Below, piece after piece: positions 51,134 to 61,022 of a DNA stretch of 64,000 nucleotides. The first letter of the stretch is position 1; every line of letters begins with the position of its first letter. The notes beneath the pieces were generated by a model. The model saw only the letters and a list, made by a program, of their open reading frames with translations. It did not search any database and was not told the origin of the DNA. Origin of the DNA: Chryseobacterium viscerum (GTDB lineage Bacteria > Bacteroidota > Bacteroidia > Flavobacteriales > Weeksellaceae); contig NZ_JAPDFT010000001.1 of NCBI RefSeq assembly GCF_025949665.1, forward strand, positions 2,418,001 through 2,482,000, written 5' to 3'. The position numbers and the translations under genes are program-made.

Positions 51134-54100
51134 TTACATCGTCTCCATTTTGAAGCTCATGCTTTCGATTACTTTTAAGATCGCTTCTACTGTATCCATT
51201 GAAGTCAAACAAGGAACACCGTTTTCCACGCTCATTCTTCTGATCTGGAATCCGTCTCTTTCAGCCTGTTTACCTTTTGTAGTGGTATTCACAACATACT
51301 GAACTTTTCCTTTCTGGATCAGGTCAATAAGATTTACACTTTCTTCTCCTATTTTGTATCCGATTTTGCAAGGAATTCCTTTTTCTCCGAAGAACTTCGC
51401 TGTCCCTTCCGTAGCCCAGATTCTGAATCCTACTTCATGGAATCTTGCTGCAAGCGCTGCTGCCTCCTCTTTGTGCTTATCTGCTACTGTGAAAAGGATA
51501 GAACCGTGCATAGGAACTTTTCTTCCAGCTGCTACCAATCCTTTATAAAGTGCTTTTTCAAGGGTCGTATCTTTCCCCATAACTTCTCCTGTAGACTTCA
51601 TTTCAGGGCCTAGAGAGATATCAACTTTCGTTAGTTTAGAGAAAGAGAATACCGGTACTTTTACAAATACTCCTTCTTTGTTTGGAACCAATCCGTTTTT
51701 ATATCCTAAATCTTTCAGTTTTTGTCCCAGGATTGCCTTTGTTGCAAGGTTTGCCATTGGAACTTCTGTAATTTTAGATAAGAAAGGAACTGTTCTTGAA
51801 GAACGAGGGTTTACTTCGATCACATATACATTTCCTTCAAAAAGGACGTACTGGATGTTCATTAATCCAATAACCTTCAATCCTTTTGCCAGCCTTTGTG
51901 TATAGTCTACCAAAGTGTCAATCTCGCTCTGAGAGATATTCTGTGGTGGATATACTGCGATTGAATCTCCGGAGTGAACTCCTGCTCTTTCAATATGCTC
52001 CATAATTCCAGGAATCACTACAGTTTCACCGTCGCAGATGGCATCTACCTCAATCTCCTTTCCTACCATGTACTTGTCAACCAATACAGGGTGTTCCGGG
52101 CTTGCTTCCACCGCATTTTCCATGTAGTGAGCCAGCTCTGCTTCTGCGTATACAATTTCCATTGCTCTACCTCCAAGAACGTAGCTTGGACGTACCAATA
52201 CCGGGTAACCGATCTCGTTAGCAATTTTTATAGCTTCTTCTTTCGAAGTTGAAGTTCTTCCTTTTGGTTGAGGAATACCCAGCTCCTGAAGTGCTTTTTC
52301 AAATTTATCTCTGTTTTCAGCTCTGTCAAGATCTTCCAGTGAAGTTCCTAAGATCTGTACTCCGTGAGAGGCTAATTTATCTGCAAGGTTGATTGCGGTC
52401 TGTCCTCCGAACTGTACTACTACTCCTTTAGGTTTTTCAAGCTCGATGATGTTCATTACATCTTCTTCTGTAAGCGGCTCGAAGTATAGTTTATCTGAGA
52501 TGGAGAAGTCTGTAGAAACAGTTTCAGGGTTGTTGTTGATGATAATCGCTTCATAACCCATTTCTTTGATCGCCCATACTGAGTGAACAGTAGCGTAGTC
52601 AAACTCAACTCCCTGTCCGATTCTGATAGGTCCTGAACCAAGTACGATGATCTTTTCTTTGTCTGAAACAACACTTTCGTTCTCTTCTTCGTAAGTTCCG
52701 TAGAAATAAGGGGTTTCACTTTCAAATTCAGCAGCACAAGTATCTACCATTTTGAAAACCGGCATTATTCCGTTTTCTTTTCTAAAGTTGAAAATCTCAC
52801 GCTCTTTTACATCCCAAAGAACTGCAATGTTGATATCTGCGAAACCTAATCTCTTAGCTTCAATTAATGTTTCTTTATCAAATTTGTTGGCAGCGATTAC
52901 TTTCTCGAAGTCAACAAGCTTTTTCAGTTTCCAGATGAAGAATTTGTCAATTTTACTCCATTCTACAATCTGTTCCCAATCATATCCTCTTCTTAAAGCA
53001 TCTCCGATGATGAATAATCTCTCATCATCACATACTCTGATTCTTCTTTCGATTTCCTCAGCAGTAAGTGCCTCAGCTTGTTTTGTTTTTAATCCTAAAT
53101 GTTTGATTCCTGTTTCTAATGAACGGATGGCTTTCTGTAAAGATTCTTCAAGGTTTCTTCCGATAGCCATTACTTCACCAGTTGCTTTCATCTGAGTAGA
53201 AAGTCTTCTGTCTGCAGTTTCAAATTTATCGAATGGGAATCTTGGGAATTTTGTTACCACATAATCAAGAGCCGGCTCAAAACATGCATATGTTTTTCCT
53301 GTTACCGGATTCATGATCTCATCAAGCGTTAATCCTACAGCAATTTTTGCAGCAATTTTTGCAATCGGGTATCCTGTTGCCTTACTTGCTAAAGCTGATG
53401 AACGGGAAACTCTCGGGTTTACTTCGATGATATAATATTCGAATGAATGCGGATCTAAAGCTAACTGTACGTTACATCCTCCTTCAATTCCTAAAGCTCT
53501 GATGATCTTTAATGAAGCATTTCTCAGCAATTGATACTCTCTGTCTGAAAGCGTCTGAGAAGGCGCTACTACAATAGAGTCTCCTGTATGAACTCCTACC
53601 GGATCAATATTTTCCATGTTACAAACCACAATGGCATTGTCGTTTGCATCACGCATTACTTCATATTCTATTTCTTTGAAACCAGCAATTGATTTTTCAA
53701 TCAAACATTGGGTAACCGGGCTATGCTTTAGTCCTAATTCGGCAATTTCTTTCAATTCAACTTCTGTGGAAGCAATACCTCCACCTGTTCCTCCCATTGT
53801 AAAGGCAGGGCGAACAATTACAGGATAACCGATTTCATCTGCGAAAGCAAGTGCCCCTTCTACCGTATTTACGATATCAGATTCCGGTACCGGCTCGTTC
53901 AATTCTCTCATCAACTCACGGAAAAGGTCTCTGTCTTCTGCTCTGTTGATTGCAGAAAGTTTCGTTCCCAGTACTTCCACTTTGCATTCTTCAAGAATTC
54001 CTGATTTTTCCAATTCCACCGCCATGTTAAGCCCCGTCTGACCTCCCAGTGTTGGTAATAATGCGTCAGGACGCTCTTTTCTGATGATGTGGCTTACAAA

Positions 54101-54316
54101 CTGTAATGAAATCGGCTCAATATATACTTTATCAGCGATTTCCACATCTGTCATAATTGTTGCAGGGTTTGAGTTGATCAAAATTACCTTGTAACCTTCT
54201 TCTTTCAAAGACAGACAAGCCTGCGTTCCTGCGTAATCAAATTCAGCTGCCTGACCAATGATGATAGGTCCTGAACCGATTACTAAAATTGTTTTTATAT
54301 CTGTACGTTTTGCCAT
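51134..54316 (-). CDS. carB: Carbamoyl-phosphate synthase large subunit
   Basis: 1060 residues from ATG 54316 (a frame from 54346 adds an unlikely ten residues). Two ATP-grasp halves with [20 protein letters not shown] and [19 protein letters not shown], and a C-terminal MGS-like allosteric domain ([36 protein letters not shown]). With CarA it makes carbamoyl phosphate for pyrimidines and arginine. Last gene of pyrB-carA-carB; the gap to carA (166 bp) holds a family 1 repeat. Confidence 0.98.
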   Translation of the reverse strand: MAKRTDIKTILVIGSGPIIIGQAAEFDYAGTQACLSLKEEGYKVILINSNPATIMTDVEIADKVYIEPISLQFVSHIIRKERPDALLPTLGGQTGLNMAVELEKSGILEECKVEVLGTKLSAINRAEDRDLFRELMRELNEPVPESDIVNTVEGALAFADEIGYPVIVRPAFTMGGTGGGIASTEVELKEIAELGLKHSPVTQCLIEKSIAGFKEIEYEVMRDANDNAIVVCNMENIDPVGVHTGDSIVVAPSQTLSDREYQLLRNASLKIIRALGIEGGCNVQLALDPHSFEYYIIEVNPRVSRSSALASKATGYPIAKIAAKIAVGLTLDEIMNPVTGKTYACFEPALDYVVTKFPRFPFDKFETADRRLSTQMKATGEVMAIGRNLEESLQKAIRSLETGIKHLGLKTKQAEALTAEEIERRIRVCDDERLFIIGDALRRGYDWEQIVEWSKIDKFFIWKLKKLVDFEKVIAANKFDKETLIEAKRLGFADINIAVLWDVKEREIFNFRKENGIMPVFKMVDTCAAEFESETPYFYGTYEEENESVVSDKEKIIVLGSGPIRIGQGVEFDYATVHSVWAIKEMGYEAIIINNNPETVSTDFSISDKLYFEPLTEEDVMNIIELEKPKGVVVQFGGQTAINLADKLASHGVQILGTSLEDLDRAENRDKFEKALQELGIPQPKGRTSTSKEEAIKIANEIGYPVLVRPSYVLGGRAMEIVYAEAELAHYMENAVEASPEHPVLVDKYMVGKEIEVDAICDGETVVIPGIMEHIERAGVHSGDSIAVYPPQNISQSEIDTLVDYTQRLAKGLKVIGLMNIQYVLFEGNVYVIEVNPRSSRTVPFLSKITEVPMANLATKAILGQKLKDLGYKNGLVPNKEGVFVKVPVFSFSKLTKVDISLGPEMKSTGEVMGKDTTLEKALYKGLVAAGRKVPMHGSILFTVADKHKEEAAALAARFHEVGFRIWATEGTAKFFGEKGIPCKIGYKIGEESVNLIDLIQKGKVQYVVNTTTKGKQAERDGFQIRRMSVENGVPCLTSMDTVEAILKVIESMSFKMETM

Positions 54317-54395
54317 TTTTCTTTTTTTATTAGAGTCAAGAATCAAAATTCTTAAACTTCGTATTTTTACTTTTATAAGACTTACGATTGTATTT

Positions 54396-54472
54396 TGTCA
54401 TTCCGAGGAATCGAGGAATCTAACTTTATTGTTGAGATTCTTCACTCCGCTTTCGCTTCTTTCAGAATGACA
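54396..54472. repeat. Palindromic interspersed repeat, family 1, copy E, inside the pyr operon
   Basis: TGTCATTCCGAGGAATCGAG at left, then AGATTCTTC...TTTCAGAATGACA at right, 77 bp. It separates carA from carB on the same strand. Confidence 0.8.
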
Positions 54473-54482
54473 GATAGTCGTG

Positions 54483-55556
54483 TTACTTTTTAAAGTCCTC
54501 CATCATTTGAATGAACTCATCAAACAGGTAGTTTGCATCTTCCGGGCCAGGGCTCGCTTCAGGGTGATACTGAACAGAGAAACAAGGGTGGATTTTGTGT
54601 TTTAATCCTTCGTTGGTTCTGTCGTTTAATGCAATATGAGTTTCGATAAGGTCTGTTCCTTTTAAGCTTTCCTGATCTACCGCATATCCATGGTTTTGAG
54701 AAGTAATGGCAACTGTATTTTTCTCCAGATCCAATACCGGGTGGTTTCCTCCTCTGTGTCCGAATTTCAGTTTGAAAGTTTTTGCTCCACAAGCAAGACC
54801 AATTAACTGGTGTCCTAAACAGATTCCGAAGATTGGAACTTTTCCTAATAATCCTCTGATCATATCCAATGCGTGTGGTACATCTTCCGGGTCACCAGGA
54901 CCGTTTGACAGCATAATTCCGTCCGGATTCATCAATAGGATTTCTTCTGCTGTAGTATCATGAGAAACCACAATAATATCACAGTTTCTTTGAGATAACT
55001 CTCTGATAATTCCCAGTTTTGCACCGAAGTCTACCAGTACCACTTTGAAACCTCTGTTAGGGTTAGCATAAGGTGTTTTTGTAGAAACCTCTTCTACCTG
55101 ATTAGTTGGGAAATTTGTTGATTTCAGTTCTGCAGCTACTGCATTTTCATCGGCATCAGCATTTACAATTTTTCCTTTCACCACTCCGGAGTTACGAAGA
55201 ATTCTTGTCAGTCTTCTTGTATCAATTCCTGAAATTCCTGAAAGGTTTTTCTTTTTAAATAATTCATCTAAAGTAATCTGAGTACGGAAATTGGAAGGAA
55301 GATCGCAAAGTTCTTTGACGATAAGCCCTTTGATGGCCGGCTCAATACTTTCATAATCATCACGGTTAATACCATAATTTCCGATAAGCGGATAGGTCAT
55401 ACAAACTATCTGACCACAATACGACGGGTCAGAAATCAATTCCTGATATCCGGTCATTCCGGTATTGAAAACTACTTCCCCTGCAGTTTCCAACTCTGCT
55501 CCGAAACCTTCTCCATGAAACACTTCACCGGACTCCAGTATTAATTTTTTCTTCAT
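54483..55556 (-). CDS. carA: Carbamoyl-phosphate synthase small subunit (glutaminase)
   Basis: 357 residues. Swivel-like N-terminal domain (LILESGEVFHGEGFGAE), then a class I glutamine amidotransferase with FGICLGHQLIGLA (nucleophile Cys), LKFGHRGGNHPV and the His-Glu pair in FSVQYHPEASPGPEDA. It hydrolyses glutamine and passes NH3 to CarB. Starts 95 bp after pyrB. Confidence 0.98.
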   Translation of the reverse strand: MKKKLILESGEVFHGEGFGAELETAGEVVFNTGMTGYQELISDPSYCGQIVCMTYPLIGNYGINRDDYESIEPAIKGLIVKELCDLPSNFRTQITLDELFKKKNLSGISGIDTRRLTRILRNSGVVKGKIVNADADENAVAAELKSTNFPTNQVEEVSTKTPYANPNRGFKVVLVDFGAKLGIIRELSQRNCDIIVVSHDTTAEEILLMNPDGIMLSNGPGDPEDVPHALDMIRGLLGKVPIFGICLGHQLIGLACGAKTFKLKFGHRGGNHPVLDLEKNTVAITSQNHGYAVDQESLKGTDLIETHIALNDRTNEGLKHKIHPCFSVQYHPEASPGPEDANYLFDEFIQMMEDFKK

Positions 55557-55651
55557 TTTTAAAAATTAGATTTTCTATTATTTTTTTCTTGTACAATGTA
55601 TTCATGTACTAATGTATTCATGAATACTTTTCACATTTTACTTTTTACAAC

Positions 55652-56542
55652 TTATTTAAAGGTAAACCCTTTTTCTTCCAGCGCTTCTTTTAAAATGGCC
55701 ATTCTTGCGAATACCCCATTCTGCATTTGTTTGAAGACTCTTGATCTTTCACATTCTACAAGATCTGAATCTATCTCCACTCCTCTGTTAATCGGAGCCG
55801 GATGCATGATGATTGCTTCTTTTTTCATGGCTTGTTCTCTTTCTTTAGTCAGTCCATATCTTCTGTGATATTCTGAGGCAGTGAAGCTCATTGCATCATC
55901 ATGTCTTTCATGTTGGATTCTTAATAACATCAGAACATCCACTTCCGCAATCAGCTCATCTACTGACATATACGTTCCGTTGATCAGAGCTCCTTCGTCA
56001 AACCACTGTTCCGGCCCTGAGAAGTATACTTTAGCTCCTAACCTTCTTAATGCTTCTGCATTTGAGTTGGCAACGCGGCTGTGCTTTACATCTCCTACAA
56101 TTCCTACCTTCAGTCCTTCGAACTTTCCAAATTCCTGGTAGATGGTCATCAGATCCAGCATACATTGTGAAGGATGGTTTCCTGTACCGTCTCCTCCGTT
56201 GATTACCGGAATTTTAATATTTTTCAGTTCCTCGAAGTATCTGTCTTTCTTATCACGGATCACCACAAGATTTACTCCTATACTTTCAATCGTCTTTACG
56301 GTGTCATAAAGACTCTCACCTTTGTTTACTGAACTGTGTGATGCATCAAAAGGAACTACCTGAAGTCCCAGTTTTCTTTCTGCAAGATCAAAACTTGTTT
56401 TCGTTCTTGTACTGTCTTCGAAGAAAAGGTTTGAGCAAAAAACTTCTCCTTCAATTTTAGCAGTTTTACCATTTGCAAAAGCCATTGCTTCTGTCAGTAT
56501 ACTGTTGATTCTCTCGGTGCTTAGTTCTGTAATCGTAAACAT
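55652..56542 (-). CDS. pyrB: Aspartate carbamoyltransferase catalytic subunit
   Basis: 296 residues from ATG 56542; an earlier TTG at 56578 lies inside the leader terminator and is rejected. Carbamoyl-phosphate loop [20 protein letters not shown] (STRTKTS), then [21 protein letters not shown] and [16 protein letters not shown]. Makes carbamoyl aspartate, the committed step of pyrimidine synthesis. No pyrI regulatory subunit follows. The leader upstream has a complete attenuator-like layout. Confidence 0.97.
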   Translation of the reverse strand: MFTITELSTERINSILTEAMAFANGKTAKIEGEVFCSNLFFEDSTRTKTSFDLAERKLGLQVVPFDASHSSVNKGESLYDTVKTIESIGVNLVVIRDKKDRYFEELKNIKIPVINGGDGTGNHPSQCMLDLMTIYQEFGKFEGLKVGIVGDVKHSRVANSNAEALRRLGAKVYFSGPEQWFDEGALINGTYMSVDELIAEVDVLMLLRIQHERHDDAMSFTASEYHRRYGLTKEREQAMKKEAIIMHPAPINRGVEIDSDLVECERSRVFKQMQNGVFARMAILKEALEEKGFTFK

Positions 56543-56561
56543 AATTCTAATTTTTGGGCAT

Positions 56562-56590
56562 AAAAAAAGCGAAGACAACTATCTTCGCTT
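56562..56590 (-). terminator. Leader terminator (attenuator) upstream of pyrB
   Basis: Minus strand: AAGCGAAGA, loop TAGTTG, TCTTCGCTT then a total of seven T. It ends 20 bp before the pyrB ATG. Its left arm begins within the TAA stop of the leader ORF, so a ribosome stopped there would prevent the stem from forming. Confidence 0.75.
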
Positions 56591-56660
56591 AATAACAATA
56601 AATATCGTAAAGGGCGCTTTCGCCCGGTAAATCTAATGATATAAATGCTTTTTTATTCAT
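56589..56660 (-). CDS. pyrB leader peptide (23 aa)
   Basis: ATG at 56660 opens 23 codons and a TAA at 56591-56589. It begins MNKKAFISLDLPGESA and ends with the Tyr-rich LYDIYCY. The ATG lies about 3-6 bases from the likely transcription start. The coding region holds a GGGCG-AAAG-CGCCC hairpin, then a U-rich tract (CUUUACGAUAUUUAUUGUUAUU) right before the terminator. This is the layout of enteric pyrBI leaders, where UTP shortage stalls RNA polymerase in the U-rich tract while the ribosome catches up. The peptide itself probably has no function. Confidence 0.55.
   Translation of the reverse strand: MNKKAFISLDLPGESALYDIYCY
56611..56625 (-). promoter_or_regulatory. Pause-type hairpin in the pyrB leader
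   Basis: Minus strand GGGCG / CGCCC with loop AAAG, within the leader ORF. It directly precedes the U-rich tract and so resembles the pause hairpin of pyrBI. Confidence 0.5.
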
Positions 56661-56666
56661 TAGGTG

Positions 56667-56699
56667 CAAAGATACAACAATTTTATGAACCTACAAAAA
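56667..56699 (-). promoter_or_regulatory. Promoter of pyrB leader
   Basis: Minus strand TTTTTG, exactly 19 bases, TATCTTTG, then CACC; identical in form to the tRNA-Ser promoter. Confidence 0.75.
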
Positions 56700-56755
56700 T
56701 TATGTTTAAAATAAATTAAAAACTTCAGTCTTTCCTTATTCTCATTTAAAATTAA

Positions 56756-56763
56756 TATTTTTG
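56756..56763 (+). promoter_or_regulatory. Promoter -7 element of the Lrp/AsnC gene
   Basis: TATTTTTG, exact TAnnTTTG, 20 bp before the ATG at 56784. It is divergent from the pyrB promoter. Confidence 0.4.
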
Positions 56764-56783
56764 TTAACACACAACCTTATTCT

Positions 56784-57245
56784 ATGGATTTAAAAGACAA
56801 AATGATTCTCAGTATTATTCAGGAAGACTCTACATTATCGGTAAAAGAAATTTCCGAAAAGATAGGTCTTACCTTTACTCCTACGTATGAGCGAATCAAA
56901 CAATTGGAGAAACATGGGATCATTGAAAAATACGTTGGTCTTTTAAACCGTGAAAAACTGGGACTTAATATTATCGTTTATTGTAATGTACGTCTTAAGG
57001 AACAATCCAAAAAAGTATTGGAGACCTTTGAGGACAATATTTCCAAATACGATGAAGTTCAGGAAATCACCAGCCTTTCCGGAGAATATGATTATATGCT
57101 GAAAATTATCGCAAAAGACATCAATTCTTATAATGAGTTTGCGGTGAGTGTAATTTCAAATCTTCCCAACATTGGACAATACCATAGCTCCATTGTACTT
57201 CATGAGGTAAAAAAATCTACCAAGTTTAAAATTGATCTGGAATAA
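56784..57245 (+). CDS. Lrp/AsnC-family regulator
   Basis: 153 residues. N-terminal HTH (MILSIIQEDSTLSVKEISEKIGLTFTPTYERIKQLEKHGII) and a C-terminal RAM effector domain (VYCNVRLKEQSKKVLETFEDNISKYDEVQEITSLSGEYDYMLKI). It forms dimers or octamers and senses an amino acid. Divergent from pyrB and facing argH, it is well placed to link pyrimidine and arginine control, but that is inference. Confidence 0.93.
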   Translation: MDLKDKMILSIIQEDSTLSVKEISEKIGLTFTPTYERIKQLEKHGIIEKYVGLLNREKLGLNIIVYCNVRLKEQSKKVLETFEDNISKYDEVQEITSLSGEYDYMLKIIAKDINSYNEFAVSVISNLPNIGQYHSSIVLHEVKKSTKFKIDLE

Positions 57246-57556
57246 TCCTTCTATTTTAAACCATTAAGAGATTTTAAGAGGTGAAGAATAATTAAATAAT
57301 TCGCAAGCGAATTTTAAAACATTGCAGCTAAAAAATAGGTATCTTCTTAACTTACCTTAAAACCTTTATATTCCTTAATGGTTCAATTTATCAATCATCA
57401 AATTCAAAGAGCAGAGTAAAATCAAACCATTAAGATCACTTAAGCAGATAAGATTTAAGATTAAGGCTTTCACAACGAAAAGACAGCAGGCTAAAATAAT
57501 TTTAGAATTTCCACTGATTTTTGCCTAAGTTTTTAATGACCTTAATGGCTTAGATT
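57246..57556. other. Twin repeat units between convergent Lrp and argH genes
   Basis: 311 bases with two related units (57258-57383 and 57424-57550) and the palindrome AATTCGCAAGCGAATT (57298-57313). No gene. Confidence 0.6.
57258..57550. repeat. Inverted-repeat elements, family 3, two copies in tandem
   Basis: Unit 1 (57258-57383, 126 bp) and unit 2 (57424-57550, 127 bp) each start AAACCATTAAG and end CTTAATGG, inverted, and are spaced by 40 bases. Confidence 0.6.
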
Positions 57557-58861
57557 CTAACCCAATAATTTATTTTTCAGCTTATTGAACTGATATTCTA
57601 TTTTATCCAGACAAAGATTGCCGATACTTCCCTGATGGGTATGTTCAAGATTTCCAGATTCAAATTCAAACTCATTGTTTTCGATCTCCTGTCCTACTTT
57701 CACATAAGCATCACGGAATGAACTTCCATTTTTCACTTCTTCATTAATCTTTTCTACACTGAACAGATATTTGTACTTTTCATCTTCCAGAATTCCGTCT
57801 TTTACCTTAATATTCGGTAAAGTATAACTTAGAATTTCCAGACATTCTTTTAAAGAATCTATTGCCGGAAAAAGTATTTCTTTCGTAAGCTGTACATCTC
57901 TGTGATATCCGGAAGGCAGATTGTTTGTCAAAAGAATCAATTCGTTCGGAAGTGACTGAATTCTGTTGCATCGTGCACGAACCAGCTCAAAGATATCCGG
58001 ATTCTTTTTATGAGGCATAATACTGCTTCCTGTAGTAAATTCCTTTGGAAAGCTGATAAAATCAAAATTCTGACTCAGATACAAGCAAACATCATAAGCA
58101 AACTTCCCAAGTGTTCCAGCTAAAGTTGCCATTGCCATTGATAACATTTTTTCTGACTTTCCACGGGTCATCTGAGCATACACCGAGTTATAATTCATCG
58201 ACTGGAAGCCCAGATTATAAGTGGTACTTTCACGATTGATCGGGAAAGATGAACCATAACCAGCTGCTGATCCTAATGGATTTTTATTGATGATATTCTT
58301 TACCGAAAACAGCATTTCCACATCGTCTAAAAGCGCTTCTGCATAAGCTCCGAACCACAATCCGAATGATGAAGGCATTGCAATCTGCAAATGGGTATAT
58401 CCCGGAAGCAGAACATTTTTATGCTGATCTGCCAATTGAATTAAAATCTGGAAAAACTCATCAGTAAGAGCAGTGATCTCACGGATTTCATCCAGTAAGT
58501 ACAATTTTATATCCAGTAAAACCTGATCATTCCGGGATCTTGCCGTATGGATTTTCTTTCCTGTATCTCCTAATTCTTCAATGAGAATGGCTTCTACCTG
58601 AGAATGGATATCCTCAGCATCTTTATCAATTTCAAAACTACCTTCTTCAATTTTATTTAAAATAGTATTCAAAACAAATAACATCTGTTCTGATTCTTCC
58701 TGAGTGATAATTCCGGTTTCTGCCAGCATTTTGCAATGTGCCATAGAACCTTTCACATCATATTTCGCTAAACGTTCATCAAAGTCAAGATCTTTACCGA
58801 CTGTAAAGTTATTGACTAATATATTGGTGGCAAGGTCATCCTTCTGCCATATTTTTTTCAT
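57557..58861 (-). CDS. argH: Argininosuccinate lyase
   Basis: 434 residues from ATG 58861; the longer frame from 58906 adds an unlikely fifteen residues. Signature GSSIMPHKKNP and the SRNDQVLLDIKLYL helix are present, with N-terminal LWQKD-type WQKDDLATNILV. It cleaves argininosuccinate to arginine and fumarate, the last step. Last gene of the operon. Confidence 0.97.
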   Translation of the reverse strand: MKKIWQKDDLATNILVNNFTVGKDLDFDERLAKYDVKGSMAHCKMLAETGIITQEESEQMLFVLNTILNKIEEGSFEIDKDAEDIHSQVEAILIEELGDTGKKIHTARSRNDQVLLDIKLYLLDEIREITALTDEFFQILIQLADQHKNVLLPGYTHLQIAMPSSFGLWFGAYAEALLDDVEMLFSVKNIINKNPLGSAAGYGSSFPINRESTTYNLGFQSMNYNSVYAQMTRGKSEKMLSMAMATLAGTLGKFAYDVCLYLSQNFDFISFPKEFTTGSSIMPHKKNPDIFELVRARCNRIQSLPNELILLTNNLPSGYHRDVQLTKEILFPAIDSLKECLEILSYTLPNIKVKDGILEDEKYKYLFSVEKINEEVKNGSSFRDAYVKVGQEIENNEFEFESGNLEHTHQGSIGNLCLDKIEYQFNKLKNKLLG

Positions 58862-59107
58862 AATATTCTGATTTAAAATACTGATGGGTTTTGACATGCC
58901 CAGCAAGGCAATCCTTATTACTATTAACTATAAAAAAACATTTCCTTATGTAAAGCTTTCATTTCTAATTTTCTTTTTGCATAAATCTTATTAAAAACTA
59001 AACTTCAATGCCTGCCGGGCGGAGTCAAAACATATATTGAGCTGGAAGCCTGAGGCTGGAGGCTGGAAGCTAATAACTTTCCTCTTCCTACACCCATCTT
59101 CCATTAT
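58862..59107. other. Spacer between argH and the deacylase gene with short tandem repeats
   Basis: 246 bases. GCTGGAAGC and GGCTGGA units recur at 59041-59070, an impure tandem repeat. No gene. Confidence 0.5.
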
Positions 59108-60190
59108 TTATAACACTTTTTCTAAAATTCTGATGTAGATTTCTATTCCTTCTTCTATTTCCTGGATATAGATAAATTCATCTGCTGTGTGAGAGCGCCT
59201 ACTGTCTCCAGGTCCCAGTTTCACGGATGTACATGGAATAATCGCCTGGTCTGAAGAGGTAGGTGAACCGTAAGTTGTCCTTCCAATTTCAATTCCTGCT
59301 TTTACGAATGGATGATCCATTTCGATCTTTGAAGAATTTAGCCTGAACGATCTTGCCGTTAATGTAGATTTCATCTGAGACTGAATAATATCGAATGCTT
59401 CCTGATTAGAATATTCATCTGTCACTCTTACATCCAGTGTGAAACAGCATGATTCCGGAACAACGTTATGCTGTACACCTGCATGAATTCCGGATAAAGT
59501 AACCTTAACTTCTCCCAGGTATTCTGAAACCTTTGGAAATTTAAAGTCAAGGATATTCTGCAGATCCTGCATACATTTTACAATAGAATTATCATCATTA
59601 GGATGAGCGGCATGAGAAGGAGTACCTTTCATTTCTCCATCTATCACAAGAAGTCCTTTTTCTGCAATCGCCAGATTCATCTGCGTGGGTTCTCCTACAA
59701 TGGCGAGTTCTACGTTGGGTAGCTGCGGAAACAAGGCTTCTATCCCATCAAATCCTGAGATCTCCTCCTCTGCCGTCAAAGCAATAACTAAATTATATTT
59801 TAAATCTTCTTTATTATAAAAATGTAAAAAAACCTGTGCCATAGAAACCAAAGAAGCACCTGCATCATTACTTCCCAATCCGAACAGTTTTCCATCCTTT
59901 TCAATAGGAATGAACGGATCCAGCGTATAAGCTTTATTAGGCTTTACTGTATCATGATGTGTATTCAGTAAAATGGAAGGCTTAAAAACATCAAAATGTT
60001 TATTTACCGACCAGATATTGTTTTTAAAACGTTTGGTAGGAATCTGGTGCTTTTTGAAAAAATTCTCAATTTCCACCGAAGTATTAAACTCATCTTTACT
60101 AAATGAAGGAATCTCAATCAAATTTTTAAGCAATCCGACCGCATTATTCAATAGCTCTTCTTTATTATAAACAGATTTCAGTTCCTGCAT
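59108..60190 (-). CDS. argE: M20-family N-acyl-citrulline/ornithine deacylase (ArgE-type)
   Basis: 360 residues. Metal sites: LNTHHDTVKPN, GLGSNDAGASLV, and the catalytic Glu pair TAEEEISG; the dimerisation domain is central (about 170-280). In an operon with an N-acylornithine carbamoyltransferase, the expected substrate is N-acetyl- or N-succinyl-citrulline rather than N-acetylornithine. It overlaps argB by 26 bp. Confidence 0.9.
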   Translation of the reverse strand: MQELKSVYNKEELLNNAVGLLKNLIEIPSFSKDEFNTSVEIENFFKKHQIPTKRFKNNIWSVNKHFDVFKPSILLNTHHDTVKPNKAYTLDPFIPIEKDGKLFGLGSNDAGASLVSMAQVFLHFYNKEDLKYNLVIALTAEEEISGFDGIEALFPQLPNVELAIVGEPTQMNLAIAEKGLLVIDGEMKGTPSHAAHPNDDNSIVKCMQDLQNILDFKFPKVSEYLGEVKVTLSGIHAGVQHNVVPESCCFTLDVRVTDEYSNQEAFDIIQSQMKSTLTARSFRLNSSKIEMDHPFVKAGIEIGRTTYGSPTSSDQAIIPCTSVKLGPGDSRRSHTADEFIYIQEIEEGIEIYIRILEKVL

Positions 60191-60959
60191 GATGATTTTC
60201 TATATGGTTTTTCAATTCTGTTTCTTTGATCAGAAACACTTTATCTACATTATTTTTTATGGCTCCAAGAGCATTTTCAAGTTTGGGTAAAATCCCTTTG
60301 TGAAGCTTTCCTTCTTCTTTTAATGTGGTGAAATCTTCCTCAGTTACACTTTTAATGACTGATTCAGGATCATTGACATCTTCTAAGACTCCTTCTTTAT
60401 CAAAACAGTATAACAATTCAACTTCATATTTCTCCGAAAGAGCCTGCGCCATCACAGAAGCAATAGTATCTGCATTGGTATTGAAAAGATTTCCTTTTCT
60501 ATCGTGGGTAATCGCTGAAAACACCGGAACAAGATTGAGTTTCATGAGCTTTGAAACCAGCTTCCTATTCACACTTTTCTTACTGATATCCCCTACAAAT
60601 CCGAAATCAATTTCAGGATGTTCTCTTTTTTTAGCCTTAATTAAGTTTCCATCAGCCCCAGAAAATCCTATAGCATTGCATTTTTTATGCTGCAGTTTCT
60701 CAACAATATTTTTATTGATTCCTCCCGCATACACCATCGTTACAATATCCAATGTCTCTTTATCTGTAATCCTCCTTCCGTTGATCATTTTCTGCTCAAT
60801 CCCCAGTTTATCAGCAAGTGTTGTAGCCAATTTTCCACCACCGTGTACAAGAATTTTCTTTTCCTGGATTTCAGAAAATTGTTCTAAGAATTGGGTTAAT
60901 AATTCTTCATCATCAATTAAAGCTCCTCCAATTTTTATGATGTATAACTTTTCTTTCAT
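60165..60959 (-). CDS. argB: N-acyl-glutamate kinase
   Basis: 264 residues, amino-acid-kinase fold: IIKIGGALIDDEEL at the start, GGGKLATTLADKLGIEQKMINGRRIT, FNTNADTIASVMAQAL, and HKGILPKLENALGAI. It phosphorylates N-acetyl- or N-succinyl-glutamate. Overlaps the deacylase gene by 26 bp and lies 63 bp after argF', across a hairpin. Confidence 0.95.
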   Translation of the reverse strand: MKEKLYIIKIGGALIDDEELLTQFLEQFSEIQEKKILVHGGGKLATTLADKLGIEQKMINGRRITDKETLDIVTMVYAGGINKNIVEKLQHKKCNAIGFSGADGNLIKAKKREHPEIDFGFVGDISKKSVNRKLVSKLMKLNLVPVFSAITHDRKGNLFNTNADTIASVMAQALSEKYEVELLYCFDKEGVLEDVNDPESVIKSVTEEDFTTLKEEGKLHKGILPKLENALGAIKNNVDKVFLIKETELKNHIENHHAGTEICL

Positions 60960-60985
60960 TTGTCAACTTTTTGGGATCCTTTTTC

Positions 60986-61018
60986 ATCCTTGTTAAGGTT
61001 TTGAACCTTGACAAGGAT
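60986..61018. repeat. Hairpin between argF' and argB
   Basis: ATCCTTGTTAAGGTT and AACCTTGACAAGGAT, 15-bp arms with one G.T wobble around TTG. No U-run follows on the minus strand, so it is more likely a processing or stability hairpin, or an interspersed repeat, than a terminator. Confidence 0.6.
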
Positions 61019-61022
61019 TATT

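Noticed and set aside
56543..56578. A longer pyrB starting at TTG 56578
   Set aside because: The TTG lies in the loop of the leader terminator; the ATG at 56542 fits pyrB length and homology.
59041..59070. CRISPR-like repeat array
   Set aside because: The GCTGGAAGC units are short, imperfect and directly adjacent, with no spacers of uniform length and no cas genes.
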